NCBI GenBank assembly: GCA_963737625.1
Contig: CAVTTK010000005.1
Location: forward strand, 186,001 to 250,000
Direction of reading: 5' to 3'
DNA from: Bog-756 sp963737625
GTDB lineage: Bacteria; Actinomycetota; Acidimicrobiia; Acidimicrobiales; RAAP-2
Length of the DNA stretch: 64,000 bases
Under the pieces are notes generated by a model. It worked only from the letters and a program-made list of their open reading frames with translations, did no database searches and had not been told where the DNA came from. Numbering within the stretch: the stretch's first letter is position 1; the number at the start of each line of letters is the position of its first letter. Made by a program: the position numbers and the translations under genes. This document shows positions 50,901 to 59,843 of the stretch, piece by piece.

Positions 50901-51433
50901 GGTTCAAGCCGACCCACCGGGTGGCAGCCTGGCTCGACCTGATGGCGCTGGTGGTTACCGATCCCAGTCGGAGCTGGCGCTCGCTGGCCGTCAGCCGTCC
51001 GGATCGGCCGGGTGCCGCGCCGACGGTCAACGACCTGGTTCCGTCGCCGTCGGCCGACGAAGGCTCTATCGGCGCGTCCGACGGGTTGGCCGTGGCCGTG
51101 GACTGCTACCGACGGGGCATGACGGAGCCCCTGGCCCTCTTCCCCACGTTTTCGTGGTACCTGTACCACCGCGGCAGTTCGGCCCGCGGCCGCTGGAAGG
51201 GCTACCAGTTCCCCGAGGACGGGGACCACCTGGCGGTGAAGTTGGCCTTCGACGACCGGGACTTCGACGGCATCACCGACCTCGCCCCCCGTCCCACCGA
51301 TCCCCGGGGGGTCAAGGGCCGGGCCTGGCGATTCGCCACCTACCTGCACCGGACCGTCGACCAGTCCACCACGCCCCGCCGAGCGCCGTCGGAGCCCGGC
51401 CGAACCGGGAGGGCGGACGCCGATGTCGAATGA
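47954..51433 (+). CDS. recC: Exodeoxyribonuclease V subunit gamma
   Basis: 1159-residue RecC, the subunit of RecBCD that recognises Chi and splits the strands. MHLYSAGSARLLATRLAEVL and WLAVPSDGMRRWLSLELARH are typical for the N-terminus, LVLFGFTLLPAGGFLDVARA for the second region, and FFRGGITVTSLTPLRWVPFR for the helicase-like domain. Helicase motifs are degenerate, as in other RecC proteins. Start either of two ATGs at 47954/47957, with TAGGGT nine bases upstream. The stop overlaps recB by eleven bases. Repairs double-strand breaks with the two next genes. Confidence 0.95.
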   Translation: MMHLYSAGSARLLATRLAEVLGAAPSDPLTPEWLAVPSDGMRRWLSLELARHLGASGPSASDGVAANIVRAYPGDLRNAVLALDRPKDQPDAWRIERMVWPVLEAISETDGAALPTGLTVLESQREGSSLYAKGRRIADLFDRYHLHRPNMVQHWARDRLVDGTGRTLDDHTVWQARLWRDVRDRIGEPSPPERLPGALRRLHAGEELLDLPPRLVLFGFTLLPAGGFLDVARAVATSREVHVFMLEPTHLDPELLLAANPRPEEGSVRPRSSDSTAPLALHPLLRSWGRLHRETALQLADVQAEGVPVLRLADAGTPSSSTLLGRLQQDIRANRAPEAALVPDPADDSVQFHSCFGASRQVEVLRDALLHLLARPGSDLTEDDIVVLCPALDRFAPLIEAAFGRSAPATTPGPGADGVSAVASGIGRHGAPALRYRLADRSIRTTNPVLSAASALLQLVAGRFDVDSVLEFLALGPVRERFGFDDDDLGVIGEWVEATSVRWGLDPAQRERLGLPGSVVTNTWAAAVDRLLIGSAVFDEDLRLAIGDVAPYGVEGGDVETIGSLAAVMACLADLAAEASTPRPVAEWVERIGQTCSALFAAERDQGWQIEALDRILGEVLESSVLVDQAPSVTLEFGDVWKLLDERLDDRVGRADFFRGGITVTSLTPLRWVPFRVVCLLGMDQSVFGAEGSAGDDLSALVPLLGDRDPRGEARETLLEAVLAAQDNLVVVREGHDVRTNQPVPRAVPTTELYESLLASVAVEARADVAHRLEIEHPRQPYDERCFEAGRLVAGTPWGFDAGELAGAVARRTQAIERQPFLDEPLNPVTSDVIELSTLHRFLRNPTAAFFSSRLEARLPRPEDDTPTALTVDVAGLNGWAVGSRLLEARQAGRSFEEWLRYERQLGTLPPSPLGDDQLGVLDQTVQTMLDAAYQAGMAPGPARPCPVDALLPDGTRVVGSVPVRLGGGADGETGPAALHYSRFKPTHRVAAWLDLMALVVTDPSRSWRSLAVSRPDRPGAAPTVNDLVPSPSADEGSIGASDGLAVAVDCYRRGMTEPLALFPTFSWYLYHRGSSARGRWKGYQFPEDGDHLAVKLAFDDRDFDGITDLAPRPTDPRGVKGRAWRFATYLHRTVDQSTTPRRAPSEPGRTGRADADVE

Positions 51434-54400
51434 CGACGGGACTCGGTTCGAGTTGGCCGACCCTCTGCCTCGTGCCAAGTTGGCCATCCAGGCCAGTGCC
51501 GGTACCGGGAAGACGTACACCCTGGCCGACCTGGCCACTCGGTTCATCGCCGAGGGACGGGCGTCGGCCTCGGAGCTGCTGATCGTCACCTTCACACGGG
51601 CCGCCACCGACGAGTTGCGGTCCCGGGTCCGGGACCGACTGGTGGGCGCGGTGGAGCACCTGGCTTCAGGCCGCCCTGCCCCCGACGGTGATGCCCTGCT
51701 GACCCTGCTCTCGGCGCAGGACGACGGTGACCAGTTGGCCCGACTGCAACGTGCGGTGTCCGAGTTCGACGCCGCCACCGTCACCACGATCCACGGGTTC
51801 GCCAAGCAGGTGCTCGGGGCGCTCGGGGTCTCGGCCGGAGCCGACCCCGATGCCCGGCTCGACGCCGACTCGTCGGCCCTGATCCGGGACACCTGCGCCG
51901 ACGTACTCATCGGAGCCGCCGTGGGCGGCGGTCGGGCCGACGTCCTGCCGAGCCTCGAGACACTCTTCGAGGGGACCAAGCTGGTCGACGGCCGACCCGA
52001 TCTCGTGCTGGTGCCGGTGCCGGGCCAGTCCGGTGCCGTCCCGACCGACCTCCTGCTCCGTCAATTGGTCGAGCAGAGCGTGGCCCTGGTCGCCCTGCGC
52101 CGCCGGCGGAGTGGGATGCTCAGCTTCGACGACGTGCTCACACAGCTGCGGGACGCCCTGTGCGGGCCGGGCGGCGAGAGCGCGGCAGCCTCCCTCCGGA
52201 GCCGCTTCCGCGTGGCTCTGATCGATGAGTTCCAGGACACGGATCCGGTCCAGTGGCAGATCTTCTCGACCCTGTTCGACGGGCCGGACACTGGGACGTC
52301 GTTGGTCCTGGTGGGGGACCCCAAGCAGGCCATCTACGCCTTCCGGGGTGCCGACGTCCACACCTACCTACGGGCCGTCCAGCACGGTCCGTCGACCTCC
52401 CGTCGGTCGCTGCTCACCAACTGGCGTTCTGACGACTCGGTGCTCACGTCGCTCAACGTCCTGTTCGACGGAGCCACCTTCGGCAGCCCCGACATCCCGT
52501 TCGTTCCCGTGGGTGAGGCCGACGCCAACCGGGGTCGGTACCTAGTGGGGCGGCACGGGCAGCCCCTGCCCGCACTCTCGTTGCGGCTGGCCGTCGGCGA
52601 CGGCATCGACCGGCACCAGAACAATCACGATCTGGTGCTCACCGATTCGGCCATGCGGGCCATCTACGCCGATCTGGTGACGGAGGTGGCCCGCCTCCTC
52701 GACGAAGGATCCATTCCCGATGCTGCCGACGGTGAAGACCACCGGCCGGTGCGCCCACCGGACATCGCCGTGCTTGTCGGTATGCACGCCGAGGCCGCCG
52801 CCATCCAGGCCGCGCTGGCCGAGCGGGGGATCCCCGCTGTCGTGGCCCGGGGTGGAAGCGTGCTGGAGGCACCGGCGGCCGACCACATGCGCTGGCTTCT
52901 CCACGCGCTGGCCCGACCGGCCGACCCCCGTCGGGTGCGGATGTACGCGCTGTCGTGGTTCGCCGGCCGCCGGGCCGCCGAGGTGGCGGCGCTCGCCGAG
53001 GCGGACATGGAGGCCATGCAGGAGCAGCTGCGGCAGTGGTCCGAGATGCTCGGCACCCATTCGGTCGCCGACACCTTCGCCCGGATCTGGTCGGAGAGCG
53101 AGTTGGTGCCCCGGGTACTGGGCGCCGCCGACGGCGACCGGAACATGACCGACCTCGACCATCTGGTGGAGCTGTTGGAAGGGCTGTCGCCGGGTGGGCG
53201 AAGTGGTGTGGCCGGGTTGCTCTCGGTGCTGGACACCGAGCCCCAGCGCGAGGACGACACCGAGGTCGACGGCGATGTGTCCGCCCGACGCATCGCCTCA
53301 GAGGCGGCGTCGGTGCAGATCATGACGGTGTGGGCGGCCAAGGGCCTCGAGTTCCCCGTGGTGTGCCTGCCCACCCTGTGGCGTGCGCCCCGCGAGAGTC
53401 AGCCGGTGGTCTACGTGGACCCCGATTCAGGTCGGCGGACCTTCGACGTGTCCGGCGGGGCCGAATGGCCGGACGAGGACGGGTCCCTGGCCCGTCGGCA
53501 GCTGGCCGCCGACGAGGCGGCCGGCGAGCGTCTCCGCCTTCTGTACGTGGCCATGACCCGCGCTCAACACCAGACCGTGGTGTGGTGGGCCCAGGCGCAG
53601 CGGAGTGGGGAATCGGCCCTGGCCCACGTGCTGTTCGCCCGCCGGGGGGCGGCCATCGACCCGGAGGCGTTCAGCGCGGCGAAGGTCTCGGTCCCGGCCG
53701 ACGGGCAGGTGATGGCCCACTTCGATCCTCTGGTGGCGGTGGCTCGGGGCACGGTGGCCGTGGGTGTGGTCGACGAGGCACTGTCCCGACCCGAGCGGTG
53801 GACGCCACCGACGGAGGACCGGCCGGAGCCGGAGCTCCGTCTGGCGGTGTTGGACCGCCTCCCCGACCGGTGGCGTCAGCGGTGGTCGTTCTCGGCCATC
53901 GTCGACCATCCATCGGTCGGGCGCTTCGACCCCCACGACGCGTCGATGGCCGACCGGGGGGCCGGCGACGAACAGGAGCCCGGCCCGACCGATGAGCCGG
54001 GTGTCCGCCTCCAGCGCGGTGTGGACCAGACCGGGGTCGGGGTGGGACCAGGGAGCCCACTGGCCGATCTCCCTGCCGGGACGACGTTCGGCACGATGGT
54101 CCACTCCGTGCTGGAGGAGGTCGACTTCCACTCGGATCGGCTGGAGCAGGAGCTCGAGGAGGCGGTGGACCGTCAACTCCGGTGGCGGTCGGTGGACCTG
54201 ACCCCGGTGATTCCGGAGGGTCGCTCCGCCGAGCAGGGACGGGCCCTCCTCGTCGCCGGCCTGGCGCTGGCCATCCGGACTCCCCTAGGAGCGTTGGGTG
54301 GGGGCCTGCGACTGGCCGACATCGGTCCCGGCGACCGGCTCAACGAGGTCTCCTTCGACCTCCGGCTGGCCGATCACGGACCACCGCCCAGCGTGCGGGG

Positions 54401-54911
54401 GATCGGCGCCTTGGTGCTGGACCATCTCGAGGCCGACGATCCCCTGACCGGATGGGCCACCGGATTGGCCGGAGGGGTGATCGAGGCGACGGTGGCCGGC
54501 CACCTCACCGGATCCATCGACCTCGTGGTGCGGATCCCCGGCGGCCCGGCCGGGCCGCGGTTCGTGGTGGCCGACTACAAGACAAACGCCCTGCACCCGC
54601 GGGGGCTACCCGTCGCCCCGACCGACTACGGCACCGACCGGTTGGTGGCGGCCATGGAGGAGCACGACTATCCGCTGCAAGCTCTGCTCTACTCGGTCGC
54701 CCTCCACCGCTACCTGCGGTGGCGGATGCCCGGGTACCGGCCCGACGCCCACCTCGGTGGAATCGCCTACCTGTTCGTGCGGGGCATGACCGGGCACCAC
54801 GGGGTGGTCGGGTCCCCGTCCGGCGAGTTCGAGTGGTCGGTTCCCCCCGCCCTGGTGGTGGCACTCAGCGACCTGCTGGACGGTCGTAGCGCCGGGGGCC
54901 GGGAGGCGTGA
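51423..54911 (+). CDS. recB: Exodeoxyribonuclease V subunit beta (UvrD-type helicase/nuclease)
   Basis: 1162 residues. SF1A helicase motifs: Walker A ASAGTGKT (Lys30), LIDEFQDTDPVQW (motif II), LVGDPKQAIYAFRGAD (III), TVWAAKGLEFPVVCLP (V) and LLYVAMTRAQHQTV (VI). The C-terminal RecB nuclease site is at about 1037-1043 (VVADYKTNAL), with Asp and Lys of the DYKTN motif present, so nuclease activity is expected. Overlaps recC at its start and recD at its end (GTGA), which fixes a recC-recB-recD operon. Confidence 0.96.
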   Translation: MSNDDGTRFELADPLPRAKLAIQASAGTGKTYTLADLATRFIAEGRASASELLIVTFTRAATDELRSRVRDRLVGAVEHLASGRPAPDGDALLTLLSAQDDGDQLARLQRAVSEFDAATVTTIHGFAKQVLGALGVSAGADPDARLDADSSALIRDTCADVLIGAAVGGGRADVLPSLETLFEGTKLVDGRPDLVLVPVPGQSGAVPTDLLLRQLVEQSVALVALRRRRSGMLSFDDVLTQLRDALCGPGGESAAASLRSRFRVALIDEFQDTDPVQWQIFSTLFDGPDTGTSLVLVGDPKQAIYAFRGADVHTYLRAVQHGPSTSRRSLLTNWRSDDSVLTSLNVLFDGATFGSPDIPFVPVGEADANRGRYLVGRHGQPLPALSLRLAVGDGIDRHQNNHDLVLTDSAMRAIYADLVTEVARLLDEGSIPDAADGEDHRPVRPPDIAVLVGMHAEAAAIQAALAERGIPAVVARGGSVLEAPAADHMRWLLHALARPADPRRVRMYALSWFAGRRAAEVAALAEADMEAMQEQLRQWSEMLGTHSVADTFARIWSESELVPRVLGAADGDRNMTDLDHLVELLEGLSPGGRSGVAGLLSVLDTEPQREDDTEVDGDVSARRIASEAASVQIMTVWAAKGLEFPVVCLPTLWRAPRESQPVVYVDPDSGRRTFDVSGGAEWPDEDGSLARRQLAADEAAGERLRLLYVAMTRAQHQTVVWWAQAQRSGESALAHVLFARRGAAIDPEAFSAAKVSVPADGQVMAHFDPLVAVARGTVAVGVVDEALSRPERWTPPTEDRPEPELRLAVLDRLPDRWRQRWSFSAIVDHPSVGRFDPHDASMADRGAGDEQEPGPTDEPGVRLQRGVDQTGVGVGPGSPLADLPAGTTFGTMVHSVLEEVDFHSDRLEQELEEAVDRQLRWRSVDLTPVIPEGRSAEQGRALLVAGLALAIRTPLGALGGGLRLADIGPGDRLNEVSFDLRLADHGPPPSVRGIGALVLDHLEADDPLTGWATGLAGGVIEATVAGHLTGSIDLVVRIPGGPAGPRFVVADYKTNALHPRGLPVAPTDYGTDRLVAAMEEHDYPLQALLYSVALHRYLRWRMPGYRPDAHLGGIAYLFVRGMTGHHGVVGSPSGEFEWSVPPALVVALSDLLDGRSAGGREA

Positions 54912-56908
54912 CCCTCCGCACCGCCGACGCGCCCTCCGGCCGTCCCGTGATCGTGCCTCCCGGCCTCGGGGTCCTGGTTCCCTTCGTTGAGGCGGGCGTG
55001 TTCGGGGCCTACGAGGTGCAGTTCGCCGCCACGGTGCTCCGCCTCCAGCCCGGTCTGGTGGCCGAGGAGCTGCTAGCCCTGGCCGTGGCCGCCCGGGCGC
55101 CGCGCTTTGGCCACGTCTGCACACCGCTCGATGCCATGGCCGTCAGGCTGGCCGAGCTCGACGGTGAGGAGGTGCACGGACTGCCCTGGCCTCCGGCCGG
55201 CGCCTGGGCGGCCATCCTTGGCCGATCCGGGGTGGTGGCCAGCGCCCCTCTGATGGACGACGGCCCGGTCCGCCCCCTGGTCTGGGACGGTGACCTTCTC
55301 TATCTCCAGCGCTATTGGCACTACGAGTTGGCCATTGCCGGTGACCTCGCCCGTCGGTGCGGTGCGGTGCCTTCTGTCCACGAGCTGCGGCCCGGGATCC
55401 TCGGTGACGGGGTGGACCGCGTACTCGACTCCCTCTTCGGCGTGGAGGGGTCCGGTCCGGCCGATCTGCAGCGCCTGGCCGCCCGCCGGGCACTGGCTCC
55501 CGGCGTGTCGATCATCGCCGGAGGCCCGGGTACGGGGAAGACCTACACGGTGGCCCGGCTCCTGGCGGCGGCCCATCTGGTGGCCGCCGAGCAGGGCCGT
55601 CCCCTTTCCGTGGCGCTGGCCGCTCCGACCGGCAAAGCGGCGGCCCGCATGGGCGAGGCGGTCCAGGCCGCGGTGACGGAGATCCACCTGGGCGAGCACT
55701 CCGGCGACGTGCTCCGTACGGTGGCCGCCACCGCCCCGACCACGATCCACTCCCTGTTGGGCTGGGAGGACCGCACCCACTTCCGCCACGACCGTGACCA
55801 CCCCCTGCCCGAGGACATGGTGATCATCGACGAGACCTCGATGGTGTCCCTCCCCCTGATGGCCAAGCTCCTCGACGCCGTCCGTCCCGAGGCCTCGATC
55901 GTGCTCGTGGGCGATCCCTTCCAGCTGGCCAGTATCGAGGCCGGCACGGTGATGAGCGACGTGGTCGGCCCGGCGGGCCGCCCCGAGGAAGCCGAGGACA
56001 CCGCGGGTGCTCGGACCGTGGCTCCCGGTTCGGTGGTGGCGACGCCGACCCTGTGGGACTCGCTGGCCGTTCCGGTCCCCGAGGCGGGTCCGGTCGGCAT
56101 CCTGGCCGACCGGGTCACCGTGCTCCGGACCATGCGTCGATTCGAGGGGGACTCGACCATCGCCGCCCTGGCCGATGCCGTCCGCACCGGGGACCGCGCC
56201 CGGGTCCTGGCCCTCCTGGAGGAGGGGGCCGATGATCTCCGGTGGCTCCGTCCCGACGATGCGGAGGGGCTGGCCGAGCTGACTGCCGGGTTGGTGACGG
56301 TGGGCCAGGAGCTGGTCCTCGCGGCGTCAGGCGGCGACGGTGCGGCCGCTCTGGACGCCGCCGGACGGGTCAAGGTCCTGGCCGCCACCCGTCGGGGTCC
56401 GAACGGCATGGCCGACTGGACCGATCGGATCGAGCGCGGCGTGGCCGGACGGGTCCCGGGATTCCACCCCGACCGTCGCTGGCACGTGGGGCGTCCCGTG
56501 CTGGTCACGGCCAACGATCGGGCCAACCAGGTGTTCAACGGGGACACCGGCGTGGTGGTCGAGGGCGATGACGGCATGGAGGTGAGCCTGGCCTCGGGCG
56601 ACGCCCTTCGTCGGCTGGCTCCCTCCCGGCTCGACCGGGTGGAGACCTGGTGGGCCATGACCATCCACAAGAGCCAGGGGTCCGAGTTCCCTCATGCCGT
56701 AGTTTCGCTCCCCGACCACCGGTCGCCCATCCTCACCCGGGAGCTCCTCTACACCGGGGTGACGCGGGCCCGGGACCGCCTGACCATCGTGGGCGGGGCC
56801 GAGGCGGTGGAGCAGGCCATGGCCCGCCCCCTAGCCCGGGCCTCCGGTCTCCGGGCCCGGCTGTGGCCGGAGGAGGACGGCCGGGCACAGCCCGGTCCGC
56901 GTGTCTAG
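54908..56908 (+). CDS. recD: Exodeoxyribonuclease V subunit alpha (SF1B helicase)
   Basis: 666 residues. N-terminal RecD-type helical region, then SF1B motifs: Walker A GGPGTGKT (Lys211), MVIIDETSMVSLPLM (II), LVGDPFQLASIEAGTV (III), and a C-terminal 2B-like part with VLVTANDRANQVFNGDTGVV and TIHKSQGSEFPHAVV (motif V/VI area). It unwinds 5' to 3' and completes the RecBCD complex. Start GTG 54908 overlaps recB. Confidence 0.95.
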   Translation: MTLRTADAPSGRPVIVPPGLGVLVPFVEAGVFGAYEVQFAATVLRLQPGLVAEELLALAVAARAPRFGHVCTPLDAMAVRLAELDGEEVHGLPWPPAGAWAAILGRSGVVASAPLMDDGPVRPLVWDGDLLYLQRYWHYELAIAGDLARRCGAVPSVHELRPGILGDGVDRVLDSLFGVEGSGPADLQRLAARRALAPGVSIIAGGPGTGKTYTVARLLAAAHLVAAEQGRPLSVALAAPTGKAAARMGEAVQAAVTEIHLGEHSGDVLRTVAATAPTTIHSLLGWEDRTHFRHDRDHPLPEDMVIIDETSMVSLPLMAKLLDAVRPEASIVLVGDPFQLASIEAGTVMSDVVGPAGRPEEAEDTAGARTVAPGSVVATPTLWDSLAVPVPEAGPVGILADRVTVLRTMRRFEGDSTIAALADAVRTGDRARVLALLEEGADDLRWLRPDDAEGLAELTAGLVTVGQELVLAASGGDGAAALDAAGRVKVLAATRRGPNGMADWTDRIERGVAGRVPGFHPDRRWHVGRPVLVTANDRANQVFNGDTGVVVEGDDGMEVSLASGDALRRLAPSRLDRVETWWAMTIHKSQGSEFPHAVVSLPDHRSPILTRELLYTGVTRARDRLTIVGGAEAVEQAMARPLARASGLRARLWPEEDGRAQPGPRV

Positions 56909-56920
56909 CCTGAGCCCATG
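56906..56920 (+). promoter_or_regulatory. -10 element of leaderless amidase gene
   Basis: TAGCCT (56906-56911) overlaps the recD stop region and ends six bases before the ATG at 56918; no ribosome site lies between. The amidase may thus have its own leaderless promoter at the end of the recCBD operon. Confidence 0.45.
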
Positions 56921-58327
56921 GACGAACATGCATCTGCCCTCGAGACCGCGGCCGCCATTCGGTCCATGGACGTCAGTCCCCTCGAGGTGGTGGAGGCCAC
57001 CCTGGCCCGCGTCGATGCCCGCAATCCGGCGCTCAACGCCGTGGTGTGGCGCAACGACGACGAGGCTCGGGCCGAGGCCAAGGTGCTCGGCGACCGCATC
57101 GCCGCCGGTGTCGACGACTTGGCTCCCTTCGCCGGGGTGCCGCTCCCCATCAAGGACCTGCTGGCGGTGGCCGGACAGCCGGTGACGTACGGCTCACAGG
57201 GGGCTCCAGACGGTCCGGCGGCCGCCAGCGAGCCGGTGGCCGACGCGTTCCGTCGGGCCGGGTTCATCCTGACCGGCCGGACCAATACCCCCGAGTTCGG
57301 GTCGATCACCGTGACCGAGAACAGCCGCTTCGGCGCCACCCGCAATCCCTGGGACCCGGCCCACACCCCAGGTGGGTCGAGCGGGGGAGCGGGCTCGTCC
57401 GTGGCCTCCGGCATGTTCCCGGTGGCCCACGCCAGTGACGGCGGGGGATCGATCCGCATCCCGGCGTCCTGCTGCGGTCTGGTGGGGCTCAAGCCCAGTC
57501 GGGGTCGCGTGGCCTCGACGGTTCCCGGCTGGCAGGGCATGTCCACGGAGGGCGTGGTCAGTCGGACGGTGGCCGACACGGCCTCGGTACTGGACGTCAT
57601 CAGTGCCTTCGACCCGCACGCCTGGTGGAACGCCCCACCGCTGCAACGCCCACTGGCCCAGGAGGTGGGTGCCGATCCCGGTGCTCTCCGGGTGGCCCTG
57701 TGCACCGTGTCGGCCCTCGGGCTTCCCCTCGACGAGCAGGTCATCGCCGCGGTGGAGCATGTCGGCCGGTTGCTCGAGGCGACCGGCCATGCTGTGACCA
57801 CACTGGACGCCGATGTCTTCGACCCCGCCGGTCTCGGCCCGTTCCTCCACGTGGTCAACGCCGGGCTGAGCGAGGCGGAGGGGTTCGACTGGGACAAGGT
57901 CGAACCGCACAACCGGGCCGGGAAGGCCGCCGCCGAGGGCGTCGACAGTCTCACCCTGGCCCGGTCGGTGGCCGACCTCCAACGGATGACCCGGACCATC
58001 GTGGCCCGATTCGACGACGAGTTCGATCTGCTGGTCACGCCGACCATGTCCATCGAGCCGCCCCGGGTCGGGCTGCTGGCGGCGGCCCACGAGGGAGCGG
58101 GGACGGGCATGCCACCCATGGAGGTGGTGGCCATGGCCGCCTTCACCGCCGTGTTCAACATCACCGGGCAGCCGGCCGTCAGCCTGCCCCTGCATGTGTC
58201 CCCGTCAGGGCTCCCGGTCGGCGTGCAGATCGTGGCCGGGCCGTGGCGGGAGGACGTACTGGTGCGGGTGGCCTCCCAGCTGGAGCAGGCCGACCCCTGG
58301 TCGGCGCGCTTTCCCACCTACGGCTGA
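56918..58327 (+). CDS. Amidase (amidase-signature family)
   Basis: 469-residue amidase-signature enzyme. Ser-cisSer-Lys triad present: Lys79 in VPLPIKDLLAV, cis-Ser154 in TPGGSSGGAGSS, and nucleophile Ser178 in DGGGSIRIPASCCG. It would hydrolyse a carboxylic amide; family members range from nonspecific amidases to GatA and urethanases. GatB/GatC are not adjacent, and the sequence after Ser178 (GLKPSRGRVAS) is of the general-amidase type, so a GatA role is unlikely. Just nine bases after recD but probably with its own start. Confidence 0.92.
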   Translation: MDEHASALETAAAIRSMDVSPLEVVEATLARVDARNPALNAVVWRNDDEARAEAKVLGDRIAAGVDDLAPFAGVPLPIKDLLAVAGQPVTYGSQGAPDGPAAASEPVADAFRRAGFILTGRTNTPEFGSITVTENSRFGATRNPWDPAHTPGGSSGGAGSSVASGMFPVAHASDGGGSIRIPASCCGLVGLKPSRGRVASTVPGWQGMSTEGVVSRTVADTASVLDVISAFDPHAWWNAPPLQRPLAQEVGADPGALRVALCTVSALGLPLDEQVIAAVEHVGRLLEATGHAVTTLDADVFDPAGLGPFLHVVNAGLSEAEGFDWDKVEPHNRAGKAAAEGVDSLTLARSVADLQRMTRTIVARFDDEFDLLVTPTMSIEPPRVGLLAAAHEGAGTGMPPMEVVAMAAFTAVFNITGQPAVSLPLHVSPSGLPVGVQIVAGPWREDVLVRVASQLEQADPWSARFPTYG

Positions 58328-58418
58328 TCACCTCGGAGGAGGTCCGACCGGTCCGGGACCGGGGGTCGTGCCCGCTCGGGCTGACCTGGGTAACGTCGGG
58401 GCGAGCCAAGGAGGGCCC

Positions 58419-59801
58419 ATGACCACCATCGACGAGACCGTCCGGCAGCACAAGTTCATCCTGGACGAGAGCGAGATGCCCACAGCCTGGTACAACATCG
58501 TTCCCGACCTCCCGTCCCCTCCGCCTCCGGCCCTCCACCCCGGGACGCTGCAGCCGGCCGGGCCCGACGACTTCGCTCCGCTGTTTCCCATGGACCTCAT
58601 CCTCCAGGAGGTCAGCCAGGACCGGTACATCGACATTCCCGGCGCCGTCCTCGATGTCTACCGTCAATGGCGGCCGTCCCCGCTGTTCCGGGCCCACCGG
58701 CTCGAGCGGGCCCTCGACACCCCGGCCCGCATCTACTACAAGTACGAGGGCGGCTCACCGGCCGGATCGCACAAGCCCAACACCGCCGTGCCCCAGGCGT
58801 ACTACAACGCCAAGGCCGGGGTCAGGCGGCTGACCACCGAGACGGGGGCCGGGCAGTGGGGCACAGCCCTGGCCTTCGCCTGCGCCCTCTACGGGTTGGA
58901 GTGCGAGATCTGGCAGGTGGGGGCGTCCTTCGATCAGAAGCCCTACCGGCGTCTGATGATGGAGGCCTTCGGCGGCCGGGTGCACCGTTCGCCCAGCACG
59001 CTCACCGCCGCCGGCCGGGCCGTGCTCGAAGCCGACCCCGACAGTCCGGGGTCCTTGGGCATCGCCATCTCGGAGGCCGTGGAGGTGGCGGCCCCCGATC
59101 CCGAGACCCGCTATGCCCTGGGCAGCGTGCTCAACCACGTGCTGATGCACCAGACCATCATCGGCGAGGAGGCGTTGCTGCAGTTGGCCAAGGCCGGTGA
59201 GACGGCGCCCGACCTCCTGGTCGGCTGCACCGGTGGAGGCTCGAACTTCGGGGGACTGGCCTTCCCGTTCATGCGGGAGAAGCTGGCCGGGAAGATGAAC
59301 CCGGTCATCCGGGCCGTCGAGCCGGCGTCGTGCCCCTCCCTGACCCGGGGAATCTACGCCTACGACTTCGGGGACACCGCCGGCATGACCCCGCTGATGA
59401 AGATGCACACCCTAGGCCACGACTTCATCCCCGATCCCATCCATGCCGGGGGCCTGCGCTACCACGGGATGGCCCCGCTCATCTCCCACATCTACGAACT
59501 GGGCATGATGGAGGCCATCGCCATCCCGCAGCTGGAGTGCTTCGGGGCGGCCATGCAGTTCGTGCGGTCCGAGGGGATCCTGCCCGCCCCCGAGCCCACC
59601 CACGCCATCGCCGCCGCCATCCGGGAGGCCCTGGCCTGCAAGGAGTCGGGGGAGGAGAAGGTCATCCTCACCGCTCTGTGCGGGCACGGGCACTTCGACC
59701 TGGCCGCCTACGACTCCTATCTGAGCGGCCAGATGGTGGACGAGGAGGTCACCGAGGCCCGGTTCGCCGCCGGGCTGTCCACGGTGCCGGTGGTGGCCTG
59801 A
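58419..59801 (+). CDS. trpB: Tryptophan synthase beta chain, TrpB2 type
   Basis: 460 residues, longer than standard TrpB and with the TrpB2 N-terminal extension (FILDESEMPTAWYNIVPDLP). PLP lysine is Lys119 in GGSPAGSHKPNTA; phosphate loop is GCTGGGSNFGG; HAGGLRYHGMAPLISHIYEL is the TrpB2-specific end. It condenses indole with serine; TrpB2 enzymes work without TrpA and may salvage indole or, in some genomes, act on other substrates. No trpA or other trp genes are near, consistent with the stand-alone form. AAGGAGGG upstream of ATG 58419 sets the start. Confidence 0.93.
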   Translation: MTTIDETVRQHKFILDESEMPTAWYNIVPDLPSPPPPALHPGTLQPAGPDDFAPLFPMDLILQEVSQDRYIDIPGAVLDVYRQWRPSPLFRAHRLERALDTPARIYYKYEGGSPAGSHKPNTAVPQAYYNAKAGVRRLTTETGAGQWGTALAFACALYGLECEIWQVGASFDQKPYRRLMMEAFGGRVHRSPSTLTAAGRAVLEADPDSPGSLGIAISEAVEVAAPDPETRYALGSVLNHVLMHQTIIGEEALLQLAKAGETAPDLLVGCTGGGSNFGGLAFPFMREKLAGKMNPVIRAVEPASCPSLTRGIYAYDFGDTAGMTPLMKMHTLGHDFIPDPIHAGGLRYHGMAPLISHIYELGMMEAIAIPQLECFGAAMQFVRSEGILPAPEPTHAIAAAIREALACKESGEEKVILTALCGHGHFDLAAYDSYLSGQMVDEEVTEARFAAGLSTVPVVA

Positions 59802-59843
59802 GGCGCTCGCCGGCCCGGACGCCCTCGGCTCGGGCGCCGGTGG

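Noticed and set aside
59802..59843. GC-rich inverted pieces between convergent trpB and LLM genes as terminator
   Set aside because: Pairing is imperfect and no T run follows on either strand.
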